DNA of 64,000 bases from NCBI GenBank assembly GCA_964017195.1, contig OZ024897.1:4078909-4142908 (forward strand), read 5' to 3'. The position numbers and the translations under genes are program-made. The stretch is from Siderastrea radians (taxonomy: Eukaryota; Cnidaria; Anthozoa; Scleractinia; Rhizangiidae). A model generated the notes under the pieces. That model did not search any database. It was not told where the DNA came from and worked only from the letters and a program-made list of their open reading frames with translations. Shown here one piece after another: positions 46,666 to 61,300 of the stretch. The stretch's first letter is position 1. Each line of letters opens with the position of its first letter.

Positions 46666-47274
46666 TTTTTCTGTAAATAGTGTAAAATAAAATAAGCCAT
46701 GGCCCATGGCAAAAATGTCTTGCCATAGGACACGACGTGATGGGAGTATTTAGGAGCCAGTGTTCTCAGAGCTTTCCTCAGTTAGGATAATATTTTAGGT
46801 ATGTATTAGCAACATGCCATCGTTTGTTTTACAACAATACTTGGGACACATCTTAACTTAGGAGAGATTTTTTGAATCGGGCACCAGGACTAAATCTAGC
46901 CATAGATCTTGCTATCGCAACTACAAGATAAAAAAAGCTAGGCTGATTTCATGGGAACGAAAATGATATATTAGAAAAAAGAATATTTCGTATATTGTGA
47001 GAGCAAATATTCTTAACCTGGGGTTCATGTTAGCTTACTAGACTGTCTATGATCTTCAGGATGAGTGCAGTGTGTGGTATCAAGTCTCTGGTTATTGATC
47101 TGATTAGGTCAAATTACGGTGTATTGGTATTGATCGTCTGTCAGTAATACCCGTCCCACGGAACGGGGAATCTCGTGGTTATTGATGCTTTTTTGCTTGT
47201 TTGTTTGTTCGTGTTTTTTAATTTCTACAAGGAGGGTTTTGTATAATATTTCACCAATATTTTCCTCTCCTTTT

Positions 47275-47510
47275 AATCAGGGTCCAAAGGGAGGGCTTTG
47301 GGGTGCTGGAGTCCCGAAATTTTTGTCGTGGAGCCCGGAGCCTGATTCCTTTCTCTACTTAAAGCCCGGACAGAAATTCTGATTCTGGCGAAATAGAACC
47401 CTGGAGTGGAGCGATGGACCTCTAGACCCCCGAATTTTCCGTCTGGGAGAACTGGAGCCCGAGTTTTTGAGGCCGGAGCCCTGGAGCCTTGAACCTCTTT
47501 GGAAACCTGT
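47275..47510. repeat. GGAGCCC-rich low-complexity segment, copy B
   Basis: Counterpart of 15690-15930. Confidence 0.55.
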
Positions 47511-48199
47511 TTAAGCAACAATGAAGTTTGATCTGATTCTCTAACTTTCTTTCTCTTGTCAGTCTCTCTTCTCGCGAGTTTTTCACATATAGATCTCGGT
47601 GTTTCATTACTTGTACCTGCTGTTGGGCTGATCATCGATCATCTTCTTTCTTTACCACTCACTCTTAAGTTTGAACCTATTATCTGGTCTACTACTTTGT
47701 GACATGTCATGACGTCACAATGACGTCACAAACCAGCCATTTTGAATTTTGAGACAGCCATCTTGAATCCCGAGCCTGCAGTCATACATTGACAATGACG
47801 ACATCGAAAAATAAGCGAATTTGCTCTAAGAAACATACTTAATCAAAACAAGCACACAAAAGTAAGGATTCTCTTCTTCGTACAAACTTAGGGGAAAAAA
47901 CTAATAAAAAAGACTGAACTAAGACAGAAAATAGTCAAAATACACTTCATGAGTAAACGGTTGCTATGGAAACGTCAATCATCATAGACACGTCATTGAC
48001 ACAGGAAAATTTTCTTTGAGAAATTTTAGAAAAAGTCACAAGATTTGGTGATTATTCGACTAGCTGTTTAAAAGTTATAATTCGTTGAAGTCAGCGCTGG
48101 CACAATGTGCCCCCCCCCCCCAGGCTAAATAGGGTTATACAAAAACTGACCCCCTGGAACAGGCTAGAAATCATTGATAGACGACACAAAAACCCCCAG

Positions 48200-48440
48200 T
48201 AGACTACAGACACCTTAGTTATTAAATACACCAGCGCCTAAAAATAACATGCACCTAAAAATAAAGTGTGTCCGACATAGCCCGATGATACAGCGAAGTT
48301 CCTCCCTTGGGAATACCGACAATCTCGCGAACATCAGGGAATCTTCACGAGAGCTCACGAAAATAACCACAAGAATGTGCTCAGGAATGTACTTAACTCC
48401 ACTAAAATATCTCGTGGTTGCGATAGCAACTATGAGACAA
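48200..48440. repeat. Dispersed repeat, second member in copy B
   Basis: Counterpart of 16625-16880, carrying GCGAAGTTCCTCCCTTGG and CTCGTGGTTGCGATAGC. Confidence 0.6.
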
Positions 48441-49043
48441 AAAAAATCATGGCTAATTTCATGGTAGGGAAACCGACATATTTGAAAATCAAATATTTTG
48501 TATTGTGGGAGCGAATCAGGACTTTTCATGCAAATGTCATTTCCAGATCTCCTTCTATTCTGAGGATGTGAAAAGTGCGACAATATTGCAATGGGATATA
48601 GATTTTCATCGTTTTGGTGCGATTTACGGTATGTTAGCATACTGATCCGAAGTAGGGTATAGATTCAACTGGTTTAGACTTGAAATTGGGCGAGCCGGAA
48701 TACTATAATATACTTTTTTTTTTCCAGCAATGGAGTCAATGTTTTAAATTCTTAGGTGGATCAGGTAAGGATTGGTAATTAAGGGTGTGCCTAATGATGC
48801 CTAATTTGGGTTTGTGCATGGTAATCAACTCTTGGATACGTGCATGGTGATCACGACAGGGGTCAGTGCATAATGATTACCGCTTGAGTACGTGCATGGC
48901 AACGAGCGTGTCTCAGCAAGTTTCAGTCATTTTGTAAATGGATACGACTCCACTCCTCTAATCCGCTTCCTTCTGGATTACAACAAGAACAACTTTCTTC
49001 ATATACATTACTTTCAGAGGCCTAAGTGGATCAGTACTCGACA

Positions 49044-52000
49044 ATGAAACGTGCTGTCAACAACGAAAAGGTGTTCGTTTTCGAGATGCATTTTCTCTTG
49101 TTTGTTTTGATGATTTGTTTTTCGCTGCCGCAAGATCTCCTGGCAGCGTCTTTCACCAATCCAAAAACCAATGAGCGCACAACTAACGAGGGGTACGTCT
49201 TCAACAACGTTTATAACTCGGGCCTGAGCACTTCGCAAGCGCAGGAAATTCTACAGCGGTTAAAAGCAGTTGAACAAAAGCTGAACGAGGTAGACTGGAA
49301 AGGCCCGTCGAAAGGTAAAATACGCTGCTGAACCCTTTAGTGATCAGCATCAATTTTCTCCTCATCATATCTGTGCACTATAACGCATACAGGTCATGAG
49401 AATTTAGAAAATGATCACCAGAGATGAATTGTCTTGATGTTTAAACAAGTTCTCTCAATTAGTAGTCAATGAAATGTATGGAGATCAGTAAGGAGAATTT
49501 GTTTAAAGATGCATGACCAGTCAAGTCTGGGAGAGTTCAAATTGTATTGATTGGAACACTGATGAATCTGCATTTTGCGTGATTGTTTTCACTCTCGGAG
49601 TTTAGTACTCGAAAAATCGTCAGCTTGTTTGGGTGGTGTGTGGGAGGGGTGGGAGGGGGGAAGGTTGGAGATGAGGAAGGGTGGGAACCGCAAGGAAAAG
49701 GGTTCAAGAAGGCTATGTTAGGCCGATATACAGACGACATGTAAAGGGATATTTCCCAGATAGCCAGAAAAGTAGGTAGACACCCCTCCCCCTCCCCCTC
49801 CCCTCACGCGCGTACCCTCTTCCCGTCACCACATTTCTTTCAGACAGCAATTTTTCGAATTGAAAAGAAGTTTTTAAGTTGACAAGACACGTTTTAGCAG
49901 TAACCTCTGTCATCTTTAGTTCATACAAAGTTCGGTACATTTGAATTTATATGAACCGTAAACACAATGTGTGTAGTGAAAACTATCAAATTGTTAAGTT
50001 AAAGAAAATGCGGTTAAACGTGCAGCAAATCACAAAAACAAGTAAGGTAACCAAGAAAAACGCTAAAAGGAGTGAGACAGATTAACATAATGCAGCTGTT
50101 GATTGAAAACAGGCTTCTCCCAACAGATGAACATGGCCTCTTAAAGCCTAATTCGAGAATTTGTGGCGGCTGTGTCTAGAATAGTAAAGGAATCCTCAGA
50201 ACATGACAAGCGACACATCAGAGGATTAGAGATGTTTATAGATATGAGAGTTCCTGTCCGAAAAAAGATGCTCACGAACGAGTGACGAAAAATGGCGAGT
50301 AGTTTCACCAATATAGCAAGCATTACAGCCCGCACAAACAAACTTATAGATACCGTGCGAGCGTAGCTCCTAGCCGAGGATCTTTCAGACTAAACAGGTC
50401 TCTTATTTTTAACGAAGAAAATACTAACGTAATATCTAAATTATGACAATGCCGTTCAAGTAGCTGCCTTGTTTTGTTTTAAGCAACATTTGAAAAGGAC
50501 CTATGTAAGGTAATTTATAATAATGTGTAGGTACTTCACTGGGCGCTCTAAATTTGTTACGAAATCCTTTCTGAATCCTCAGATCCCAGGGGGGGGCACT
50601 TAAGGGAAGTTTGGGTGGGGGTGTGCCGCCGAGGCCTTCAAACCTTGACCCTGTTTAAGACAAAATCCGGTCATTTTCGCTACCCTGTTGAAGACAAGAG
50701 ACCTTTATATTTTGCTTGTTTTCTGCGTTTTTTGTCTGCCTTGTTTTTCATTTCCCATACAAAAACTATTTTTTATATATATAAGTGACATCATAGAATT
50801 AGATTTTAGAAAATTGGTGGTACCCACATGTAGAGTGCAGGGCTTCCAGTCCAGAAGGGCACCCTGTTCAAGACGCTAAATATTGAAATTGTATACCCTG
50901 TTTACGGAAGGTTTTGTATACGGAAGACAGTGAAAGCCATACCCTGTTGAGCGGCACTTACCCGTTTAGGCCAAATAAGGGAGTACCCCCCCACCCTTCT
51001 GGGCCTCAGAGTAAGATATTGATTGATAACCTTTTCAATCAAACTAGACGGAAAGCAGTTTTTGCGTAAAATATAAACTAGTTTCTTGATGTCCTCATGG
51101 AAGCCCGAACATGTGTTGTTTATCAGTTGTAACGCTATCCACTAGAGTGCTAACAATTTCAAATGAATTATTTTCATTTTTTTTATTCTTCCATAGCGCG
51201 TTGCCCGCCAGGTTGGAAAGTGTTCAATGGATCATGTTTCTTTGCTTTCATTAAACTAACGGCAACGTGGAACGAAGCACGCTATGTTTGCAGATCCCTT
51301 GGAGGTGACCTGGCCAAGATCACTTCAGCAGCCCAAAACACTTTTGCCTATAGCTTAATATCAGGTAAATTCCCGTCTACTTTTCATCTTTTCTTAAACA
51401 ACAGGAATAAAACGGCAACTCGATTTGAAACTGACTGACAATTTTTGTGTGGCAATCAGCTATGTCTGTTCAGAACTGTAATCTCGTTTCATATTTCTTG
51501 ACCCTAGTTTGCGGGAAAAAAAGCCTTGAAAAAATTTACAGGTTGTTTATAGAAAGATTACTTCTTGAATTTCCATTGTAATTGTACGTATTTATCTGTC
51601 GTTTCCTCAAGACATGCATCATTCACATAAACAAAAGGTGACGAATTGGCGTCATCATCATAAATTGTTCCATGGTTCGGAGCGACCCTTCCCCCTCCCC
51701 TACCCCTCAACGTGGAGAATGTTGCAAAATTACTTGCATAGATAATACACGGCCGATGATTGACTGATGATTAATTGATTGTCCGACTGACTGACTGACT
51801 GACTAACTGACTGATTCCATTTGCACTGATTGCAACCAATGAAATCTTGCTCACTTTTCACGTGTTTTGTGTGAAATACCCAAAAATGGCGTTGGCCGAA
51901 AAGGAACGTCTAACGACTTATCAGTTTATTAAATCAAACTCTATCATAGTTATTTTCCTGTAACTGAATAAGGGACGTTTTTACACCTTCTGGTGCTAAG

Positions 52001-52297
52001 TATAAAATGCCATGTATGTAAATGCTATCAATGATTCTCTACATAGGAGACATTGGCAGCTTGAGCTCGGGGTACGTTTACATTGGTTTGAAGAAAGGAG
52101 GCGACGGCAACTTCTACTGGGTGGATGGGAGCAGTCTTACCTCACCATTCTGGGACAAAGGCCAAGGTCAACCAGGCGCTGGTCCTCGAAATTGTGCGAT
52201 TTTTTGGAGAGCCGCAAAAGCTCCTTCCAAATGGCACGACACTGGATCGTGTGACACGAAAGGTGGCTTTATTTGTGGAATGGCTAGCATGAACTAA
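49044..52297 (+). CDS. C-type lectin domain protein, 3 exons, secreted
   Basis: Exons 49044-49314, 51197-51364 and 52047-52297 join in phase 1 to give 229 residues. Start: the ATG at 49044 is followed by a hydrophobic stretch (HFLLFVLMICFSLP) that looks like a signal peptide or anchor. A short helical neck (LKAVEQKLNEVDWKG) then leads to the lectin fold, which opens CPPGWKVFNGSCF and ends GGFICGMASMN. Six cysteines fit a long-form C-type lectin domain. WNEARYVCRSLGGDLAKI and NFYWVDG are typical fold motifs. The sugar-specificity loop reads QPG rather than EPN or QPD, and the usual WND is WHD, so calcium-dependent sugar binding is uncertain. Likely role: extracellular recognition. A solitary copy of exon 1 lies at 17544. 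Confidence 0.9.
49331..49515. repeat. AACCCTTTA-ended dispersed repeat, intron 1 of lectin gene
   Basis: It starts AACCCTTTAGTGATCAGCA and contains CAGTAAGGAGAATTTG. Copy A lacks it. Related copies with similar internal words lie at 52388-52599 and, inverted, at 63270-63474. Confidence 0.65.
50135..50590 (-). mobile_element. Penelope-like element fragment with GIY-YIG endonuclease, minus strand
   Basis: On the minus strand (about 50360 down to 50230) the frame reads GIYKFVCAGCNACYIGETTR followed by HFSSLVREHLFS and HIYKHL, then a stop. The GIY, YIG, arginine and EH elements mark a GIY-YIG nuclease domain as found at the C-terminus of Penelope-like retroelements. The upstream part is frameshifted, so it is dead. 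It begins exactly where homology to copy A ends. Confidence 0.85.
50591..51010. repeat. ACCCTGTT-rich repeat with G-run/C-run ends
   Basis: It opens near AGGGGGGGGCACTT and closes near GGGAGTACCCCCCCAC, with CTCAG at both outer edges and repeated TACCCTGTT words inside. A related piece lies near 59790-59960. It is an unclassified interspersed repeat in lectin intron 1. Confidence 0.55.
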
Positions 52298-52387
52298 ATG
52301 TTAAGGAAGACACAAAATGAATGAGCTTTGACCAAATTTCAGGCAAGAGAAAGAGACGAGATTTGGCAGTTTTCTTTTGTTTGAATA

Positions 52388-52599
52388 ATTACCCTTTAAG
52401 CCCTATTTGTGACGAAAACGAAATTTCTCTTTAGGCATTGTCACTACTTGTTCAAACATTCCAGTAAAGAGAATAAAGGAAGTGGTCACCAAATATGAGA
52501 TCTTGATATTAAGACAAATTCTCCTTACTAGTTTCATAAGAAATGTATGAAGAACAGTAAGGAGAATCTGCATTTTCATACCAGGGCTTAAAGGGTTAC
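52388..52599. mobile_element. MITE-like repeat with ACCCTTTAAGCCCT ends
   Basis: Left end ACCCTTTAAGCCCTA and right end AGGGCTTAAAGGGTT are inverted. The interior shares TTCTCCTTACT and CAGTAAGGAGAAT words with 49331-49515 and 63270-63474. It lies about 90 bp past the lectin stop. Confidence 0.75.
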
Positions 52600-53217
52600 A
52601 AGGTGCGTTTATATCCGGGCACGTTCAAATGAAGCTTTCACCAATCTAAGATGGTCAAAGGAAAAACACTAAGCAGGCAGTTGTAATTTTAACGTTTTTA
52701 TTGTTTTAGGTTATGACTTATGTTATAAACGACCCCCAAAATTTAAGCCTTAAACTTTTATCGTGAATAAATAAAAGTTATTGATTGATTGATCTACCTA
52801 GTTGGGGCCCTTAATTTATGCAACAAAAGAAAACATTCATTCATTTATTCGTTCGTTCGTTCGTTCGTGAAAACATAAAAAATTCTAAAAATTCATTCTA
52901 AAATCTAATAATAGAATACAGCATTCGATGTAAACATCTTTAGCGCAATTCAAATCACTATGGCTCTTATCTGGTTGTCTGATTTAGCATGGTCTCCTTT
53001 AGGGGTCAAATGAAGCCTGAGCCACGCCCAGATTGGGTTTTTTCCCTTAGGGTTTTAATTCTAATTTTCCAACGAGCACTCCCCTTCTCCCTTCCCCTTC
53101 GAACGCCGGCCACGCAGGCTACGAGCATCCCCGTCTTGGTCACCTAGCCCTCTTAGCCGCCAACGCCTGGGCACAAGGCCCAACAGGTAATGGAGGAAAA
53201 CTGGGACCAAAAATAAG
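52600..53217. other. Intergenic region between lectin and IBA57-like gene
   Basis: It holds GATTGATTGATC and (TTCG)n simple repeats (about 52785 and 52848-52868). A minus-strand interspersed repeat near 52988-53115 includes GGAGACC and GGAGTGCTCGT. The GC content rises just before the IBA57-like start, as expected for a housekeeping promoter. No gene is seen. Confidence 0.5.
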
Positions 53218-56544
<3,327 letters not shown>

Positions 56545-56573
56545 AATGTGATGTACACAAGCTTAGTACTTTC

Positions 56574-56943
56574 TAGGGCTGCAACGATACATTTTCTCAC
56601 GATACAATACATATCTCGATACAAAGGCCCCGATATGATACACGATACAATACATTCCTGTGCGTGACAAGACTTAAGTTACCAACAACTTGCACTACTT
56701 TTAAATAATTTATTTCCATAATAATAGATTCAGCACAGTAATAACACAACATCAAATCACCTTACAAGGGCTAAAACGTAGAGCTTGGGTCAGGAATATT
56801 AAAGACAGTGATTTCCCAAATTTGTTGATGTAGCATATTTTATTGTATCGTAATATCGCAACATGTTATTTAAATATTAATGTTCGTATCGTTGGAAAAA
56901 ATATCGTGGTTCACCGATGCATCGGTGTATCGTTGCAGCCCTA
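56574..56943. mobile_element. hAT MITE just after the IBA57-like stop codon
   Basis: Ends TAGGGCTGCAACGATACA and TGTATCGTTGCAGCCCTA are inverted. The exact 8-bp flank GTACTTTC occurs at 56566-56573 and 56944-56951. This is a textbook hAT-type MITE of 370 bp with no coding content. It begins 29 bp after the stop, so it is probably part of the IBA57 3' UTR or polyadenylation region. Confidence 0.95.
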
Positions 56944-56951
56944 GTACTTTC

Positions 56952-58399
56952 AGCTTGGGTGGCATGTGGGTTTCTTACGGATGGTCAGTTTGTGAAGAAA
57001 ATCATTGAAAACTTGCAAGTGAAATATATGGAATATCACATTATGTGAACTGTGAATGTAAGCAGTTAGAAAAAAAAGTCTGAAAATTCGTGAATTTTGA
57101 TGGTAATACAAGAGTTTTGAATTATACTTTTTCCTCACAAGTGTTAATTCCTGTTTAAGGAGGCTCAAAAGGGTTTTTAGCCATGTGCATATCCTACACA
57201 TGACGTGGCTACAATACACGTGTCAGTCGAGTGAATTCAAATTTCTAGTAGAAGTCTTGCATGCAAAATGCCGGAAGTGAAAATATGGCGTAAAATCACA
57301 TGAACCAGAAATAAAATGTGCACAAAACATTTGTTTTTATCTCCAAATTTTGCTTGGTGATCCATCCTGTTTTTCGCACACATGTAGGATTAAGTGTGCA
57401 AATAGAGGAAAGCTATTCAGTAGAATTTTTTGCAATTCAAAAAAATGACTGCCAGAGAAGTTAAAGAAATTAGGGAGCTTTCTAAAATGCAGTTTAAAGG
57501 GTAGGTCACCTACCTAGTTTTTCATAAAATCTGCAAAAACTGAAATTTATAGGTTCTTTTTGTGGACCTTTAGTGTTGCCATGGTGATGGCTATGGTGTC
57601 ACAATCAGCCTTAAAGTATTGCCTGACAAAAGAGGGGTTAAGATATTCATAGTTTGCCCACATGGTCTGAAATAAGTTTTTGTAGCCTTCCTTCATTTCA
57701 AAAGGATTATAACAACAGAAAGCTCTTTGAGCCACCTTAAACGTCATTGAAATATTCAGCCCTAAAATGTGGGTAGGCACGTGCTTCAGTGGCCACTTAT
57801 CAGGTTTCTGCTTATGGGAGGATTGTGTCTATTTGTAGAGGTGTGACTGCATGAATCACTTTTTGGAACAGAAGAACACTTCAGGTAATTTTAAATTATG
57901 GTTGGAAGCTTTTATTCAGGAGAGTATTCCATTTTCCCTTGAATGCCTGTCCTTTTCAAAATAATCTTAGCTAGGTACAGTTAATGCCTGTGCAATTACT
58001 TCAGTAGAGGAAAGAGTTCTTTTTCATTTTGTGTTTAATATTTTTACCAGACAATAAGAGTGAAGAGTGATCTAGTAAACTAAAATTAGGCTTAAAAAGT
58101 CCATTGGCTACATGTATATACATGTACACATCTACAAAAAACTGAACTTGTACATTGTACCTCCTCAATAAATTTGCAAAGTTTCTTGTTTAATAGTGAG
58201 TCAAGCGGAATCGACACAGGCTACATTTCACTCATCATCGAAGACCCAGGAGCAGATAGTGGAGCGGAAAAGTTGGAAAAAAGCATTTTTGTTTGCCCTT
58301 GACTTTCTTTGCCTATTTTTCACCCATTCCAAGTTTCCCTTAGTCCACTATCTGGCCCTGGTTCCTCGAGGATGCATCTTATCTAAATGTATTAAGACA
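56952..58399. other. Region between two convergent genes
   Basis: No recognisable gene. A minus-strand frame at 57547-57780 has no known domain. A foldback of about 145 bp lies at 58229-58372, with arms near ACCCAGGAGCAGATAGTGGA and its inverse near 58345-58370. This stretch should contain the two 3' UTRs. Confidence 0.5.
58229..58372. repeat. Imperfect foldback repeat
   Basis: The arms, about 40 bp, centre on CAGATAGTGGA and TCCACTATCTG, with a T-rich loop between. It lies in or near the 3' UTR of the minus-strand gene. Confidence 0.65.
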
Positions 58400-61300
58400 C
58401 TATGATGCCATTTTAACAGCTCCTTTGTTGTTAATCTCAATGACTTTTAGAGCTCTAAGAACCTGAAATATTAAGGCAGAAAAGAAAATTATTACATTTG
58501 TTACATGATATCACAGTTTATTAAATTACATGGAAAATATTGTCTTGGTATCTTCATGGAGTAACTAAACTAACTTGATTTGTAAGTAAATTCAACATCT
58601 AGTGAAACATGTTTGTTGTGTGTCCAGACTTTGCCAGCTTTGTATTAAATTTGGCATCTTTTTTATTATTCTGTGTAGTTGTTGGCTCTGATTTGCTTAG
58701 AAAGTTTTGAAACAGAAAAGCCAAAACAACAGTGTTGTGCGCATGTACACACACGAAAGCAGTCCAATTGCCACAAAAAGATGCAATAATTTATTCTACA
58801 ATTATAGCAATTTAAGGAATTCATTTTGTTTTTCCTTTCTCATTAAAATTTTGTAATCTCAGTGAGGTGTAAACAACAAGGATCAGTTGCAATCAAATGA
58901 TGCCATCGGGTAATGATGCAAATGTTGCCATTGTCCTATTCTAAGTAATACAAGCAATATTTTGAGCAACTTGTCGTGCAAAATTGTTCTATGACAAGTT
59001 GAGATTGATTGTTGTACATATCAGCACTTTGGCATTGCATAAAAAGTTTTCAGTCCAACCCAAAATGCCTGCCCAAGTTTGTCCTACATGTCCAATGTTT
59101 ACTGACATATTAATGATGAATCTAGCATGGTTATTTTAGAGCAGGAAAAATGTCTACCTTTAGTTTTGCTTCTCCAGTAGCACCAGTGACCTTGAGACCC
59201 ATTTCGGTCATGTCTTTGGCAGTCAGACTTGAGCTGAAACACCATAAACATTAGGAAAGTTGCATGAAGAACTCATAACATTGTCAAACTCAGTAAGGTT
59301 TGAAAAACAGCACATGTATGCTTAAACTAGATACTCCAGACTGAACTGTTGGAGTACTTGACTAGATGTGGCCTAATGGAACCTTATCTAGACCTAATAT
59401 ACATTGCAGGTTTCAAGTTGTAAGAAAAATTACCCCACGTAGCGGAGCCTCAAGTGCCACTTATTAAACCAAAAACACAAAACAAATGTAGTATACCTGT
59501 TTTTGTTTTTCTTAAAATGTTGAAAAAGAATCTCGTAAACCTAAAAAAAAAGTTAAGTCTCTATGAGCACAGCAAGTAAAATATGAAGGCAAGGGGATCT
59601 GTATTTTTTTGATGGATTTTTATGAACTTTTTATGCTGGTAATACCATTGGTTGAAAGTTACAATGCCCTGGAGGTGGGTATTCCCACATATGACCCTTT
59701 AAGCACTTTGAAGGAAAAGGTTTTTTCCGAGAAACTCGTGTTTCGCGTTGACGATCGTGGTAAGTGATGTTTGAGACAAAAAAAAAATGGAGGCATGGGG
59801 AGGGGGTACTCCCATATAATTAGGCTATATAGGAATGTGTTGCTGTGAAGAGTGTGGCTTTTCTAATAAGCAGTTTAGTGTGGGATAGGGTATAGAAGAC
59901 AGAGACTGAGATTTGGATATACAGTGATTTTGCTACCCCTATGTCCTGCGTCTCTGAAGCAAAAAAATCCTAAAAGATGCAAAATAGTATATGGAATGCG
60001 CTCCTAAGGATGTGCAAATGTGAATGTGCCACGATCGATTGAATGTCCCGTTTGTGTAATTTAGAAACTATAACACAATAAAAGAAAAAAAGAAAAATAT
60101 CGGTTGGCTCTAAAATAGATCTACAAGTAATTGCTGACTGAGGGAAAAAATTCAAGCCTTTACTTGCATTGTTGATAAATTTGATCTATCCCAAACACCT
60201 CTATGTTTGTTCGTGATCAAGTGGTTACATATTTTGGTGTCAAGAGGACCCTGAGAATGAGGTCGTATCAAATCTGGAAAAAAGTGCACGCTGTGCTTGC
60301 CAAAGCCCGCCATTTACAATAATAGCTGAGGTAAGAAAAATAAAACAAAACAAAGTATGAGTTCATTAGCACTTGATAGATGATGGGAATCATTGATTTT
60401 GGTCTGGGACTCATTATTTTTCATAGGTTGAGACCCAGGGACTCACTAATGGCAACTTGTAACAAAATCACTGGATATATGGTGTCATTCGTTGGGAAAA
60501 TAATGATCACTGGTATGAAGAGTATTGTCTGACCTAGGAATTGATGCTCATTGAGTCTGGGATAGGGTAAAGATTTATGGTATCTAGTCCAGTATAGGCT
60601 GGGTTGCAAAATGGAGCTGAGCATGGTATATGCTAAGGAGCACAGAGGCAAGCCCTACCAAAGCATTCACTGAGTACTCCCTCCAGGTAGTGTTGGAAAT
60701 GAAAACCATGGAAATGAAGACTGAAGGCCTAAATCAATGAAGACCCCTATGAATACCCCATACAAAAACAAAACTGATCCTACAAAAATGACAACCTTCC
60801 CTTTTCAAGCTTCTTTGACTGAGTTAAATGATTTGTAGGTCATAAACTGAGCTTAAACGTCCTTGGCTTAGGTACTGTAGGTCAACTGTTTTTGTCTTAG
60901 TTATAATCAGTCAATTGTACATTACCTTGTTTACATCCTGAAGCTTCACTCGGCCCCGCACCAGGTCTGATACTGATAGAAACTCTTTTTCGTCAAATGG
61001 AATAAATTCTTTTTTCCCCCTACAAATGGGTTTGGCCACAGCTTCTGCAACAAACAACTTGACGTGAATCTTTGGGCAAACATCATTGACTCACCTAATG
61101 CTTTGATCTTCTCACAGATAACAAAGTTGTTGACTTGTGAGTAATCTTTATCAAAAAGAGGAAGGTTCATTCGTGACATCAAGGTCTCATTAAATCTACC
61201 CTAGGTGCCAGAGGCGTTTCTCACATGCTCCAAAACATGCAGAGCAAAGTTTTACTGTCTTGTATTTTCTTTCTCTTGGGCTTATGCTGCTCACTTACTG

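Larger units (their letters stand above)
25094..50134. repeat. Tandem segmental duplication, copy B
   Basis: This block matches 1-18352 in the same orientation. The extra length comes mainly from insertions at 26611-27378, 27594-29211, 30432-31326, 36952-37465, 41368-42789, 42840-44900 and 49331-49515. The right limit at 50134 abuts a Penelope-like fragment. Confidence 0.95.

Noticed and set aside
49026..49043. Lectin start at an upstream GTG
   Set aside because: It would need a non-ATG start; the in-frame ATG at 49044 directly precedes the hydrophobic signal segment.
57547..57780. Minus-strand 77-codon gene
   Set aside because: No domain, no splice context and no conserved partner; it lies between two convergent 3' ends.
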